NCBI RefSeq assembly: GCF_033954835.1
Contig: NZ_CP121471.1
Coordinates: forward strand, 1,240,001-1,304,000
Origin: Thiorhodovibrio frisius
Lineage (GTDB): Bacteria > Pseudomonadota > Gammaproteobacteria > Chromatiales > Chromatiaceae
Reading direction: 5' to 3'
DNA: 64,000 nucleotides
In this document: piece after piece, positions 18,135-27,404 of the stretch
How positions within the stretch are numbered: the stretch's first letter is position 1
Layout: each line of letters opens with the position of its first letter
The notes under the pieces: model-generated
Told to the model about the DNA's origin: nothing
Seen by the model: the letters and a program-made list of their open reading frames with translations, nothing else
The model's database searches: none
Translations under genes and position numbers: made by a program

Positions 18135-19394
18135 TCATTCGGCGTAACCGCGCCCGGTGCCGCGCACATCGCGGGCGAAGAAGCCGACCAGGCCGGAGGG
18201 CACCACGGTGACACCACCGGGGCTCACATGAAACCGCTGGCGATCCGCGTCGGGGTCATGGCCAATAATAGTGCCGGGATCGATGATGTTGTGCCGATCA
18301 ACAATCACCCGACGCAGGCGTGAGCCACGACAGATCCGGACATAATCCATGATGATGCAGTCCTCGAGTTCCACGTCTTCCTCGATCACCGTCTCGCGCC
18401 GAATAATGGAGTTGCTGAGACGGCTGTTGTCATGGATGACAGTGGCAGCGCCGAGCAAGGAGTTGGTGACCTGACCGCCAAGCACCCGGGCGACCGGGCC
18501 TTGGTAGTTACTGGAGTAAATCGGCCATTCAGGATTGAAGGCATCGAACACCGGCTCGGCGCCCAGCACGTCCTTATGCGCGCTGAAATAAGCATCAATG
18601 CCGCCAACATCGCGCCAGTAAACCTGTGTTTCGTAGGGCTTGATGCCCGGGATCTCGTTGGTGGCAAAATCATAAGAAAACAGCCGTTTCTCGCTGGCGA
18701 GCAAACGCGGCAGCACATGCTGCCCAAAGTCGGTTTCGCCCGCCTGCTGGGAGTCGTGCAGGGCGTTTAGCAGCACTTTGGTGTCGAAGACATAATTGCC
18801 CATGGAGGCAAAGGCGCAGTTCGGATTGCCGGGCATGGGGCGCGGGTCGGCGGGCTTCTCTTGAAAGGCACTGATGCGACCGGTTTCATCGGCTACGATG
18901 ACGCCAAAACCCTTGGCATCTTCCAGGGGGACCGGCAGGGCGGCGATGGTCACGTCGGCTTCCCGCTCGCGGTGAAAGTCGACCATCTGGCGGATGTCCA
19001 TGCGATAGATATGATCGGCACCGAACACCACGACGAGATCGGGTGCGTGCTCCTCGAGCAGATTAATGTTTTGCTGCACCGCATCCGCCGTGCCCTGGAA
19101 CCAACTTGAGCCCGAGCGCATCTGCGGTGGCACCACGGTGACGAACTGATCCTGAAGCAGTGGCGAGATGGTCCAAGCCTTGCGCACGTGTTCGATCAGC
19201 GATTGGGACTTGTATTGCACCAAGAGATAGATGGTGCGGATCTGGGAGTTGATCAGGTTGCTCAGCACAAAGTCGACGATGCGGTAGCGCGAGCCGAAAG
19301 GCACCGATGGCTTGGAACGGGCGGAGGTGAGCGGTTGCAGGCGGGAACCTTGACCGCCCGCCATGACGAAAGCGATGATTCTGTCAGCAGACAT
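18135..19394 (-). CDS. glgC: Glucose-1-phosphate adenylyltransferase
   Basis: 419 residues. It makes ADP-glucose for glycogen synthesis. The N-terminal FVMAGGQGSRLQPLTSARSKPSVPFG carries the nucleotide loop and FGSRYRIVDFVLSN follows. WFQGTADAVQQN and VVFGADHIYRMD are the catalytic blocks; the C-terminus has the left-handed helix hexapeptides ending in a DCIIMDYVRICRGS region. Start chosen at 19394 (MSADRIIAFVM) with GAGAGG upstream; the in-frame extension to 19478 is not needed. It heads the minus-strand gene run. Confidence 0.95.
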   Translation of the reverse strand: MSADRIIAFVMAGGQGSRLQPLTSARSKPSVPFGSRYRIVDFVLSNLINSQIRTIYLLVQYKSQSLIEHVRKAWTISPLLQDQFVTVVPPQMRSGSSWFQGTADAVQQNINLLEEHAPDLVVVFGADHIYRMDIRQMVDFHREREADVTIAALPVPLEDAKGFGVIVADETGRISAFQEKPADPRPMPGNPNCAFASMGNYVFDTKVLLNALHDSQQAGETDFGQHVLPRLLASEKRLFSYDFATNEIPGIKPYETQVYWRDVGGIDAYFSAHKDVLGAEPVFDAFNPEWPIYSSNYQGPVARVLGGQVTNSLLGAATVIHDNSRLSNSIIRRETVIEEDVELEDCIIMDYVRICRGSRLRRVIVDRHNIIDPGTIIGHDPDADRQRFHVSPGGVTVVPSGLVGFFARDVRGTGRGYAE

Positions 19395-19977
19395 CTGTGC
19401 CTCTCTGGCCACGGCCGTGTCCGGTGGCCTTTTTTTGTTTAATGATGCTGTGATGCAAGCGGCAATGCCGAGCGTCACCCTTGGCTAAAACGCCCGGTGG
19501 GCGCATCCCCGGATGGGTCCTTAAAGCGGCCTCTCAGGTATCATGAGGGGCTGCCGTTCCGGCTTCTGGCCATCGCTTCGCGCTCAATTCAGAGCGGAAG
19601 GTACTCGAGTGGCTCCTTGGCCTTAGCCCCCCATCCCTTGCAACCGGAAAGCATACGCACCAGAGTGGGTCGCGCGCAACCGCCAAACAAAGCTTTTGGG
19701 GCAAACAGAGGCCCATCGCAGTGCCGAGGCAAGCCCTTGGCCGCCGCGCTTTTTGCCGCTACCAGCCTTGCCTGAGAGAATGTCTGTCACAATTTCTGAT
19801 AACGATTGATCACAACAGGCGATTGATCACAAAAGGGATACAATAGCCGGTACGCACGCGGCCCCGGTTGGAGCCATCCAGCCAATACTCGCCAAAGGTG
19901 CCGTCTCGGTCGCGACCACCAGGACTATTGGATTTACTCAGGGACCCATCCCCTCGGACCAAACTCAAGGACCAATC
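19395..19977. other. 583-base divergent promoter region between glgC and gpmI
   Basis: No gene is supported. The region near gpmI carries a 13-base direct repeat and a TACAAT (19839–19844) that could be a -10 box, without a good -35 at the right distance. Frames through it have no family resemblance. Confidence 0.5.
19803..19832 (+). repeat. 13-bp direct repeat upstream of gpmI
   Basis: CGATTGATCACAA occurs at 19803–19815 and again at 19820–19832, so the period is 17 bases. Each copy includes the palindrome TGATCA. It sits just ahead of a TACAAT and about 145 bases before gpmI. Two operator half-sites for a regulator are possible. Confidence 0.5.
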
Positions 19978-21522
19978 ATGAGCAACTCAGCCGGAATGAC
20001 CCGCCGCCCGGTCATTTTGATCATTCTCGACGGAGTCGGCGTCAATCCAAGCAAAGCCCACAATGCCGTGGTGCTGGCCCCCACGCCACGGCTCGACACC
20101 CTTTTCGCCGAAAATTCCCACACCACACTCTCGGCCTCCGGTCGTGCCGTGGGTCTGCCGGACGGCCAGATGGGCAACTCCGAGGTTGGCCACATGACGA
20201 TTGGCTCCGGCTGTGTCATTCGACAAGACCTGGTGCTGATTGACGACGCGATTGCCGACCGCAGCTTTTTCGATAACCGCGCCCTGGTGGCCGCCGCCCG
20301 ACGCGCCGCCGCTGCGGGCCGCCCGCTGCACCTGATGGGGCTGGTCTCTGATGGCGGCATCCACAGCCATACGCGCCATCTCACTGCGCTGATCAAGCTC
20401 GCCAAACGCAACGGCGCCAAACCCGCGCTGCACATGATCACCGATGGGCGCGACACCCCGCCGCGCGCTGCCAGCGACTATCTGCCCTCGCTTGAAGAGT
20501 CCCTGGCCGCCGCCGACGGGCAGATCGCGACCGTCTCCGGGCGCTACTACGCCATGGATAGAGATAACCGTTGGGATCGCACCAAAATGGCCTTTGACGC
20601 CTTGGTGCATGGCAAGGGTCGCAAGGCTGTCAGCGCCCGCGCGGCCATCGAGAGCGCCTACAAGTCTGGCGAGGATGACGAGTTCATCTCCCCGACTATC
20701 ATCGACGGCGGCGAGCAGGTGCTTGAAGACGACAGCCTGGTGTTCTTTAACTTCCGCAAGGACCGCCCGCGCCAGACAGTCTCGGCATTGTTCAACCCGG
20801 ACTTCGACGACTTTGATCGCGGTGGTTTCCGCCGCGCCGAGGTCACCTGCATGATGGAGTATGACCAGTGGTACGGGCTGCCGGTGGCCTTCGATCATGA
20901 ATCACCCAGCGTCACCTTGGGTGGCATCATCAGCGACGCGGGCCTGGCGCAACTGCACTGCGCCGAGACCGAAAAATACGCCCATGTGACCTTTTTCTTC
21001 AACGGCGGTCAGAGCGACCCCTACCCCAAGGAAGACCGCGTCCTCATCCCCTCGCCCAAGGTCGCCACCTATGACCTAAAGCCCGAGATGAGCGCGCCCG
21101 CAGTGGCCGATGCCCTGATTAGCGCGCTGAACGAGCGCAAGCACGATTTCATCGTCGCCAACTTTGCCAATGGCGACATGGTTGGGCACACTGCGGTGCG
21201 CGAGGCTATTCTCGAAGCCGTTGCCGTGCTTGACCGCGAAGTTGGTCGAGTGGCCGATGCCGCCCGCGAGAATGGCTATTCGGTGCTCCTCACTGCCGAT
21301 CATGGCAACTGCGACGAGATGATCGACCCCCTCAGTGGTGAGCCCCACACGCGCCATACCTGCTACCCTGTTCCCTGCCTGGTCATTGATGAAATGCCCT
21401 GGATACTGAGCGTCGAAGGCGGCATCGTCGACATCGCTCCCACGGTGCTGACGCTGATGGGGCTGCCGGTGCCTGCAAGCATGCAGGGCAAGTCGCTGTT
21501 GCTCAAGCCAGCAAAGCGTTAG
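19978..21522 (+). CDS. gpmI: 2,3-bisphosphoglycerate-independent phosphoglycerate mutase
   Basis: 514 residues, normal for Gpm[15 protein letters not shown] gives the metal-binding Asp, [19 protein letters not shown] the phospho-serine loop (Ser in GNSEVGH), and the C-terminal ADHGNCDEM and [10 protein letters not shown] the second metal site. It interconverts 3- and 2-phosphoglycerate with a dimanganese centre. Starts at ATG 19978. thyA follows after 16 bases, so the two may be co-transcribed. Confidence 0.96.
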   Translation: MSNSAGMTRRPVILIILDGVGVNPSKAHNAVVLAPTPRLDTLFAENSHTTLSASGRAVGLPDGQMGNSEVGHMTIGSGCVIRQDLVLIDDAIADRSFFDNRALVAAARRAAAAGRPLHLMGLVSDGGIHSHTRHLTALIKLAKRNGAKPALHMITDGRDTPPRAASDYLPSLEESLAAADGQIATVSGRYYAMDRDNRWDRTKMAFDALVHGKGRKAVSARAAIESAYKSGEDDEFISPTIIDGGEQVLEDDSLVFFNFRKDRPRQTVSALFNPDFDDFDRGGFRRAEVTCMMEYDQWYGLPVAFDHESPSVTLGGIISDAGLAQLHCAETEKYAHVTFFFNGGQSDPYPKEDRVLIPSPKVATYDLKPEMSAPAVADALISALNERKHDFIVANFANGDMVGHTAVREAILEAVAVLDREVGRVADAARENGYSVLLTADHGNCDEMIDPLSGEPHTRHTCYPVPCLVIDEMPWILSVEGGIVDIAPTVLTLMGLPVPASMQGKSLLLKPAKR

Positions 21523-21538
21523 AGGCAGGGCGAATCTA

Positions 21539-22378
21539 GTGCAGCAATACCTCGACTTAATGCGCGATATTCTTGCCCATGGCAGTGATCGCGAAGACCG
21601 CACTGGCGTTGGCACTCGCTCGGTTTTCGGGCGGCAGTTGCGTTTTGATCTCAGCGCCGGGTTTCCGCTGCTAACCACCAAGACAGTGCATTTCAGAAGC
21701 GTGGTTGTTGAGCTGCTGTGGTTTCTTGCTGGCTCGACCGACAACCGCTGGCTGAATGAGCGCGGGGTGACCATCTGGGACGAATGGGCCGCGCCCGATG
21801 GTGAGCTTGGTCCCATCTATGGTGCGCAGTGGCGGAACTGGCCGAGCGCCGATGGCCAGACCATTGATCAGCTCAGCGATCTGATCGCCGCTTTGCGCAA
21901 GGACCCCGACTCCCGCCGCCACCTGGTTTCGGCCTGGAATCCCGCCGTGCTGCCGCTGGGCGGGGTCGCGCCGCCGGACAATGCTGCCGCCGGGCGCATG
22001 GCGCTGGCGCCCTGTCATTGTCTGTTTCAGTGCTATGTCGATCAGGGGCGGCTGTCCCTGCAACTCTATCAGCGCAGTGCCGATCTGTTTCTGGGCGTGC
22101 CCTTTAATATCGCGAGCTATGCGCTGCTGACGCATCTGCTTGCCCAGCAGTGCGATCTCGAGCCGGGCGATCTGGTGCATACATTCGGCGATGTGCACCT
22201 GTATCGAAACCATCTGACCGACGACATTGTGCATGAACAACTTCGCCGCGCCCCTGGTGCGCTGCCACGGCTTGAGATCGCCCGCCGACCACCCTCGCTG
22301 TTTGACTATCAACCCGAGGACTTTCGGGTAATTGGTTATGAGCCGCATCCGTCCATTCGCGCGCCCATTGCGGTGTGA
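21539..22378 (+). CDS. thyA: Thymidylate synthase
   Basis: 279 residues from a GTG with AGGG 8 bases upstream. It converts dUMP to dTMP with methylene-THF. The family blocks are [26 protein letters not shown], the catalytic Cys in [14 protein letters not shown], and the [18 protein letters not shown] and [12 protein letters not shown] motifs. Between VSAWNPAVL and MALAPC there is an insertion of about 12 residues ([15 protein letters not shown]) where the E. coli enzyme has the short GELDK link. This loop form occurs in other proteobacteria. Confidence 0.95.
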   Translation: MQQYLDLMRDILAHGSDREDRTGVGTRSVFGRQLRFDLSAGFPLLTTKTVHFRSVVVELLWFLAGSTDNRWLNERGVTIWDEWAAPDGELGPIYGAQWRNWPSADGQTIDQLSDLIAALRKDPDSRRHLVSAWNPAVLPLGGVAPPDNAAAGRMALAPCHCLFQCYVDQGRLSLQLYQRSADLFLGVPFNIASYALLTHLLAQQCDLEPGDLVHTFGDVHLYRNHLTDDIVHEQLRRAPGALPRLEIARRPPSLFDYQPEDFRVIGYEPHPSIRAPIAV

Positions 22379-22505
22379 TGCTGCCTTGGTCCGATTTTAA
22401 ACGGGCCTTGAGTTACAGCGTTAAGTGCACTGAGGCGAATCGGGGCGCATCAATTTGCCCTACAAACCCTAACATCCCGCCAATTTCCCCGACCCTGGAG
22501 CGCGC

Positions 22506-23516
22506 ATGTTGATTGAAGCCTTGATTGAATACGGCCTGTTCGCGGCCAAAGCCCTGACCCTGATGCTCGCGCTCGCCCTGCTGGTGATGATGCTGTTGCG
22601 CGCGCGCTTGGATTCACAAGGCGGGGATGATGGGCGTTTGGAGATTACCGACCTTGGCGAGCGCTATCGCGACATGGCACTCGGGCTCAAGCAGGCCATG
22701 CTGCCGGCGAAAGCCTACAAGCAGCTCATTAAGGCCGAGCGCAAGGCGGATAAGGCTCGCGCCAAGGAGACCAATCCCGAGCCCGAAAAACGGCGGATTT
22801 TCGTCGTCGATTTTCACGGCGACATCATGGCCAGCGAGGTCGGTGGTCTGCGTGAGTTGATCTCGGCCCTGCTGCTGGTCGCGCGTCAGGAGGACGAAGT
22901 GCTGGTGCGGCTGGAGAACACCGGCGGCGCAGTGCATGAGCATGGCCTGGGTGCCTCGCAACTGTTGCGACTGCGCCAGGCGGGGATCGCGCTGACAGTC
23001 TCGGTCGACAAGGTCGCGGCCAGCGGCGGCTATCTAATGGCTGTGGTGGCCAATCGGATTCTGGCTGCACCCTTTGCCGTCATCGGCTCCATCGGCGTGG
23101 TGGCAGAGCTACCTAACTTCCACCGCTGGCTCCAGCGCAACGGCATCGACTTCGAGCTGCACACCGCCGGCGAGCACAAACGCACGCTGACGCTTTTTGG
23201 TGAGAACACTGAGGAAGCGCGTGTCAAGGTGCGCGAGCAGCTTGAGGATGTGCATCGCCAGTTCAAATCTTTCCTGCTCGAATACCGTCCCGACCTGCCG
23301 CTGGAGGAGGTCGCCACCGGCGAGTACTGGCACGGCGAACAGGCACTCACCCTTGGCCTGGTTGATGAACTGCGCACCAGCGACGACTACCTGCTCGCCG
23401 CGCGCGAGGAAGCCGATCTCTACCTGGTCAACTATCAGGTTAAGAAGAAACCGCTTGAGCGCCTGCTCGGCTCCTTGCAGCTTAAAGCCGCGCGCTGGCG
23501 CAATGCACTCCGGTAG
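22506..23516 (+). CDS. sohB: SohB-like inner-membrane serine protease (peptidase S49)
   Basis: 336 residues. One N-terminal membrane helix (LTLMLALALLVMMLL) is followed by a basic linker and an S49 domain. KVAASGGYLMAVVANRI holds the catalytic Ser (ASGGY) and FAVIGSIGVVAELPN the oxyanion strand; the dyad Lys is expected near HTAGEHKRTLTLFGENTEEAR. ENTGGAVHEHGLGA matches the SohB/SppA 'sPGG..h..g' region. SohB members digest proteins in the periplasm. Alone in the 130-base gap after thyA; no operon partner is clear. Confidence 0.88.
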   Translation: MLIEALIEYGLFAAKALTLMLALALLVMMLLRARLDSQGGDDGRLEITDLGERYRDMALGLKQAMLPAKAYKQLIKAERKADKARAKETNPEPEKRRIFVVDFHGDIMASEVGGLRELISALLLVARQEDEVLVRLENTGGAVHEHGLGASQLLRLRQAGIALTVSVDKVAASGGYLMAVVANRILAAPFAVIGSIGVVAELPNFHRWLQRNGIDFELHTAGEHKRTLTLFGENTEEARVKVREQLEDVHRQFKSFLLEYRPDLPLEEVATGEYWHGEQALTLGLVDELRTSDDYLLAAREEADLYLVNYQVKKKPLERLLGSLQLKAARWRNALR

Positions 23517-23594
23517 GCAGGGGCAACTGTATTCGCCCCATCGCAATGGAAGTGAAATCCGGCCGCCCGCCGGAAATCCCCAAGAGCCGCGCCA

Positions 23595-24503
23595 ATGCCC
23601 CCAAGCCATTCGGACCCCGAAGCCAGATTGACGGCGCCACTCATTACCCCGTCCCAACTCATCGAGCGCTACGACGGCTTTCTGCTTGATGCCTATGGGG
23701 TGCTGCTCGACGATACCGGCCCGCTACCTGGCGCGGCGGACTTTCTCGCCCGCCTTGATGCCGCTGGCAAGCCCTGGCTGATTGTCACCAATGCCGCCAG
23801 TCGTCTGCCGCAACAGCTCGCGGCCGACTTCACCGCCAAGGGGCTGGCGCTCGACGCTCAGCATCTGCTGACCTCCGGCATGCTGCTCCAGCCCTATTTT
23901 GCCCGCCATGGTCTGCAAGGCGCCTCCTGCCTGCTGCTCGGCCCGCCAAGCGCCCAAGGTTATGTGACTCGCGCCGGTGGGCGGCTGATTGAGGACGACC
24001 AGGACGCCGAGGTGGTGGTCATTGCCGACCAAAACGGCGTGCGTTGGCCCGAGGACTTCAATCGTGCGCTCAATCTGATCATGCGCCGTCAGGCTGGTGG
24101 TGAGTCCATCCATCTCTTGTTGTGCAATCCCGACCTCATCTTCCCCTGCGCGCCCGGTGCCTTCAGCCTGACCGCTGGCGCCATGGCCGTGATGCTTGAG
24201 ACCGTGCTCAACGCCCATCATCCCGACCAGCCCATCGCCTTCGAGCGCCTCGGCAAACCCTGTCGGCCAATTTTCGACCAAGCCAGGCAGCAGCTCGGCG
24301 TTCAGCGGCCGGTGATGATTGGCGATCAACTCGGCACCGACATTCGCGGTGGCCTGGATGCGGGCCTGGACGCGGTACTGGTTGGCACCGGTCTTGCAGG
24401 TGGCGCCCCGGTGATTCCAGCCGCAGGCGGCACCAAAGCCGCAGATCTGCCGCAGCCGACCTGGCAAGTCCGCAGTCTTGTGGACAATCAGATGAGAGTT
24501 TGA
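23595..24503 (+). CDS. HAD-superfamily phosphatase, NagD-like (class IIA)
   Basis: 302 residues. Motif I is YDGFLLDAYGVLLDD (Asp nucleophile, with Ala-Tyr where most members have Met/Phe-Asp or Val-Asp-Gly), motif II VTNAAS and motif III/IV VMIGDQLGTDIRGGLDAGLDAVLVGTG. The cap is of the IIA type. Members act on sugar phosphates or nucleotides. Substrate unknown. It converges with the 2Fe-2S reductase gene, 63 bases away, through a hairpin-rich spacer. Confidence 0.8.
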   Translation: MPPSHSDPEARLTAPLITPSQLIERYDGFLLDAYGVLLDDTGPLPGAADFLARLDAAGKPWLIVTNAASRLPQQLAADFTAKGLALDAQHLLTSGMLLQPYFARHGLQGASCLLLGPPSAQGYVTRAGGRLIEDDQDAEVVVIADQNGVRWPEDFNRALNLIMRRQAGGESIHLLLCNPDLIFPCAPGAFSLTAGAMAVMLETVLNAHHPDQPIAFERLGKPCRPIFDQARQQLGVQRPVMIGDQLGTDIRGGLDAGLDAVLVGTGLAGGAPVIPAAGGTKAADLPQPTWQVRSLVDNQMRV

Positions 24504-24514
24504 ACATCTTGCCG

Positions 24515-24530
24515 TGAAGCGGCCGCTTCA
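24515..24530. repeat. Perfect 16-bp palindrome in a convergent spacer
   Basis: TGAAGCGGCCGCTTCA is its own reverse complement. It is followed at once by the REP-like stem at 24528–24555. Together they lie between two converging stop codons and could end transcripts from both sides, although there is no U-tract. Confidence 0.65.
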
Positions 24531-24562
24531 TGCTCCGGGGCGGTCGGGAGCATGAGCCTTAG
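24528..24562 (-). repeat. REP-like 3'-end element, 2Fe-2S reductase copy
   Basis: Arms TCATGCTCC (24528–24536) and GGAGCATGA (24547–24555) are exact inverted repeats around a 10-base loop. The right flank GCATGAGCCTTAG matches copies at 14447 and 55462. On the minus strand it starts 4 bases after the TAG of the gene at 24567. Confidence 0.7.
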
Positions 24563-24566
24563 GCAT

Positions 24567-26018
24567 CTAAACCGACAGGCTTGCCACAGACTCATCCGCG
24601 ATGCCCAGGTTGCTGAGTCTGTCGGCTAGGGGCGCCAGTTCTTCGGCTGATCCGGCTAGGTAATAGCTGGCGGTGTTTGGCTCTGGAAGATCGGCGCGGA
24701 GCAGGGCAAGCAGGTCCTCGGCAGTGGCATTGACTAATGGGGTGAAGGCGAAGTGGTCGAGCGCATCCTTGAGCGCGCGGCACCAGCCTTCGAGATAAAA
24801 ACCCTCGGTGCCAGAAGTTGACCAGTACAGATGCAGGCTGGCGGCGGTGTCGATGGACACGGCATGTTCGATCAGGCTTTTGATTGGTGCGATGCCATCG
24901 CCGAAGGCGATGAAGACCGCCGGGCCCGGATCAGCCTCGCGCAGCACGAAATCGCCCTGAGGGCCGCTGACCAGCACGGGTGCGCGGCTGAGTGTGCGAC
25001 TGAAGACGGCATCGCTGAAGGCATCGCGTCCGCGCCGAATGTAAAAGTGCAGAGTGCGGCCATTGCAGGGGCAACTGGCGATGGGCAGTTCAGTTTTGGT
25101 GCTGTCCTCCAGTTGTAGTCGCGCGGACTGCCCGGCCATGAACCGCAGGGTCTGGGTGCGTGGCGCCTGCACCTGCAATAGCATGAGATCGGCGTTCTGG
25201 TGCTCGACTTTGCGGATTTGGGCGCGAATCTCCTGGTGGGGTAAATCCGCGCTCGAATGCGCCTCGGCGGCCTCCAGCACCAGGTCGGTGACCGCCGTGT
25301 GGCAGCAGGCGAGCAAGTAACCCAACTGTTGCTCGCGGGCACTGAGTACATAGTCGTGATTGCGCAGCTTCCACACCTCACCTGACACCACCCGCGCCTT
25401 GCAAGAGCCGCAGTTGCCGTTGGCGCAGCCGTAGTTCATGCGCAGCCCCGCGCGCACGGCAGCGTCGAGAATCGACTCCGAGCCCTCGACAAAGAATTCA
25501 TGCCCACTCGGGATCACCTTGACGCTTGCCGCCATCAGGCGCAGGAAGTTGTCTTTCGCAAACAGCTGTCGGCGTGCCTCGGACTCGGGCGCTTCGGCGA
25601 GGGCTGCGCATTGTGCATCCAGCCAGCCGAGCAGACGTTCGCGCGTGTCGCGCTCGGGGATGGCGTGGGTCAACTGGCTGCGCAAATCCGCAATCAACTG
25701 CTGTAGCCCATCGGCGCGGCTGACCTGCGCGGAGAGTGCGTCGCTCAGCGCACGCAGGCGCGAGAGCAGCACCTCGGGGCTGGGTAATTGATGGTCCTGA
25801 TCATTGTCGCGCGGCACCGCGTTGTCCCGGATTTGCTGCACCTGATCGAGCAGGCCGGTGTGTTCCAGGCTGACGTTGGGGTATACGCGCAGCAAATCCT
25901 GTACCCGCACCTCACCCTCGAAGGTCTCGATTTCGCCCTGGCGAATGCGTGCCTGTAGAGTGCCGCGGCTAACGCCGGCTAAACGCGCGGCGCGCGAGAG
26001 ACTAAGCAGATTGATCAT
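24567..26018 (-). CDS. HTH–2Fe-2S ferredoxin–FNR-type reductase fusion
   Basis: 483 residues in three parts. Residues 1–50 look like an excisionase/MerR-type helix-turn-helix (SRAARLAGVSRGTLQARIRQGEI). Residues 60–150 are a helical, Gln/Glu-rich stretch. From about 165 comes a plant-type ferredoxin domain with YGCANGNCGSCKARVVSG (C-x4-C-x2-C) and the fourth Cys in LLACCHTA. After 250 comes an FAD/NAD reductase module (RFMAGQSARLQL, FIAFGDGIAPIKSLIEHA). A DNA-binding element joined to a redox electron-transfer module suggests a redox-sensing regulator. Start overlaps queG stop by ATGA (26015–26018). The nucleotide motif lacks the usual GG (AFGDGIAP for GGTGIAP), so reductase activity is uncertain. 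Confidence 0.75.
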   Translation of the reverse strand: MINLLSLSRAARLAGVSRGTLQARIRQGEIETFEGEVRVQDLLRVYPNVSLEHTGLLDQVQQIRDNAVPRDNDQDHQLPSPEVLLSRLRALSDALSAQVSRADGLQQLIADLRSQLTHAIPERDTRERLLGWLDAQCAALAEAPESEARRQLFAKDNFLRLMAASVKVIPSGHEFFVEGSESILDAAVRAGLRMNYGCANGNCGSCKARVVSGEVWKLRNHDYVLSAREQQLGYLLACCHTAVTDLVLEAAEAHSSADLPHQEIRAQIRKVEHQNADLMLLQVQAPRTQTLRFMAGQSARLQLEDSTKTELPIASCPCNGRTLHFYIRRGRDAFSDAVFSRTLSRAPVLVSGPQGDFVLREADPGPAVFIAFGDGIAPIKSLIEHAVSIDTAASLHLYWSTSGTEGFYLEGWCRALKDALDHFAFTPLVNATAEDLLALLRADLPEPNTASYYLAGSAEELAPLADRLSNLGIADESVASLSV

Positions 26019-27169
26019 GCGCGGGGCTCCTGTTGAGAAGATGGGGTGCCGGGTGCTTTCTCAGAGAGGTCGTCATTCTCGCGCCGCTGGCATTGTCGCG
26101 CTAGCGCCCAATGGACATGCTCGCGGATTAGATCGCTCGGGTGGTCGCTGCGAGCTTCCAGCGCTTGGCGTGCGACAGGGGAGGGCGCGGCGTTGCCAAG
26201 CGCCACGGCGATGTTACGCAGCCAGCGCTGATGACCGATGCGACGGATGGCGCTGCCCTCGGTGCGCTTGAGAAATTCCGCTTCATCCCAGCTAAAGAGT
26301 GCAATCAGGCTGGCGCCATCCAGACCATGACGGGGACAGAAATCGGCTTCTTTCGTGACATGCGCAAAGCGGTTCCAGGGGCAGACGAGTTGGCAGTCGT
26401 CACAGCCATAGATGCGGTTGCCCAGCAGCGGGCGCAGCGGCGCGGGGATCGCACCGGCCAGTTCGATAGTCAGATAAGAGATGCACAGGCGCGCGTCCAA
26501 TTCATAAGGTTTGACAATGGCACCTGTGGGGCAGATATCCATGCAGGCTCGGCAGCGTCCGCAATGACTGGGCAGGGGTTCGTCAATGGGCAGCAGCAGA
26601 TCGACATAAAGCTCGCCGAGAAAGAACCAGGAACCGGCGCCTGGGTTGATTAAATTGGTGTGCTTGCCAATCCAGCCCAGGCCAGCGGCTTGTGCCAGCG
26701 GCTTTTCCATTACGGGTGCCGAGTCGACCAGCGGGCGCCACTGGAAGGGGCCGCTTTCAGCCTCGATGCGCAGGGCGAGCTGTTTCAGCCGCGCGCGCAG
26801 CAGCTTGTGGTAATCACGCCCGAGTGCGTAGCGGGAAATAAAGGCCTCGATGGGATGATCGCAAGCGGCCCTGGTGTCCTCCAGCGCCTCTGGCATGTAG
26901 TCCATGCGCGCGCAGATCACTCTTTTTGTGCCCGGTAGCAGTTCAGCCGGGCGGCTGCGTTTGCTGCCGTGACGGGCCATGTAGTCCATCTCGCCATGCC
27001 AGCCGCGCGCGAGCCAGTCGTGCAAATAGCTTTCGGGGCCGCTCAGCTCGCAGCCGGCGATGCCAACTTGCTGAAAGCCGAGTTCTCGGCCCCAGGTTTT
27101 GATGTGGGCGGCGAGGGTGGTGGGTGTCAAGGTCTGCGTGCTCAAGGTGCGAGTGTTTGGGCTTTGCAA
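26015..27169 (-). CDS. queG: Epoxyqueuosine reductase
   Basis: 384 residues. QueG makes queuosine in tRNA, using cobalamin and two 4Fe-4S clusters. Cluster motifs are CGRCRACMDICPTGAI (C-x2-C-x2-C-x3-CP) and YGCDDCQLVCPWNRF. The N-terminal QVGIAGCE and the cobalamin-site region RPLVDSAPVMEKPLAQAAGLGWIGKHTN are typical. Start is uncertain: TTG 27169 has AAGGG immediately upstream, a cramped position, and no ATG lies nearby in frame. The order queG–divergent–nnr–tsaE–amiC is common in gammaproteobacteria. Confidence 0.92.
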   Translation of the reverse strand: MQSPNTRTLSTQTLTPTTLAAHIKTWGRELGFQQVGIAGCELSGPESYLHDWLARGWHGEMDYMARHGSKRSRPAELLPGTKRVICARMDYMPEALEDTRAACDHPIEAFISRYALGRDYHKLLRARLKQLALRIEAESGPFQWRPLVDSAPVMEKPLAQAAGLGWIGKHTNLINPGAGSWFFLGELYVDLLLPIDEPLPSHCGRCRACMDICPTGAIVKPYELDARLCISYLTIELAGAIPAPLRPLLGNRIYGCDDCQLVCPWNRFAHVTKEADFCPRHGLDGASLIALFSWDEAEFLKRTEGSAIRRIGHQRWLRNIAVALGNAAPSPVARQALEARSDHPSDLIREHVHWALARQCQRRENDDLSEKAPGTPSSQQEPRA

Positions 27170-27404
27170 CCCTTGTTGTTGGGATCATACTGAGATCGAT
27201 CCGGTTGTGACCAGTCAGGAGGTGAATCGATGGCTACCGCTGTCTTGGAAGGTCGCGTCAGCTTGTTGCAAGACGTGCTCGTGGGTTTGGCCTGTCAGTG
27301 CAAGCGCGCGTAAGACTGGGCTTGTGCCCTCCAGTCGGGAAATGCGCTGATGGCGGTCAGACATTCGTCTGGACTGGAGCCCAAACACTGATCAAGGCAA
27401 GCCA

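Noticed and set aside
19497-19775. A 92-codon frame between glgC and gpmI
   Set aside because: No ribosome site, odd composition, no similarity to known families.
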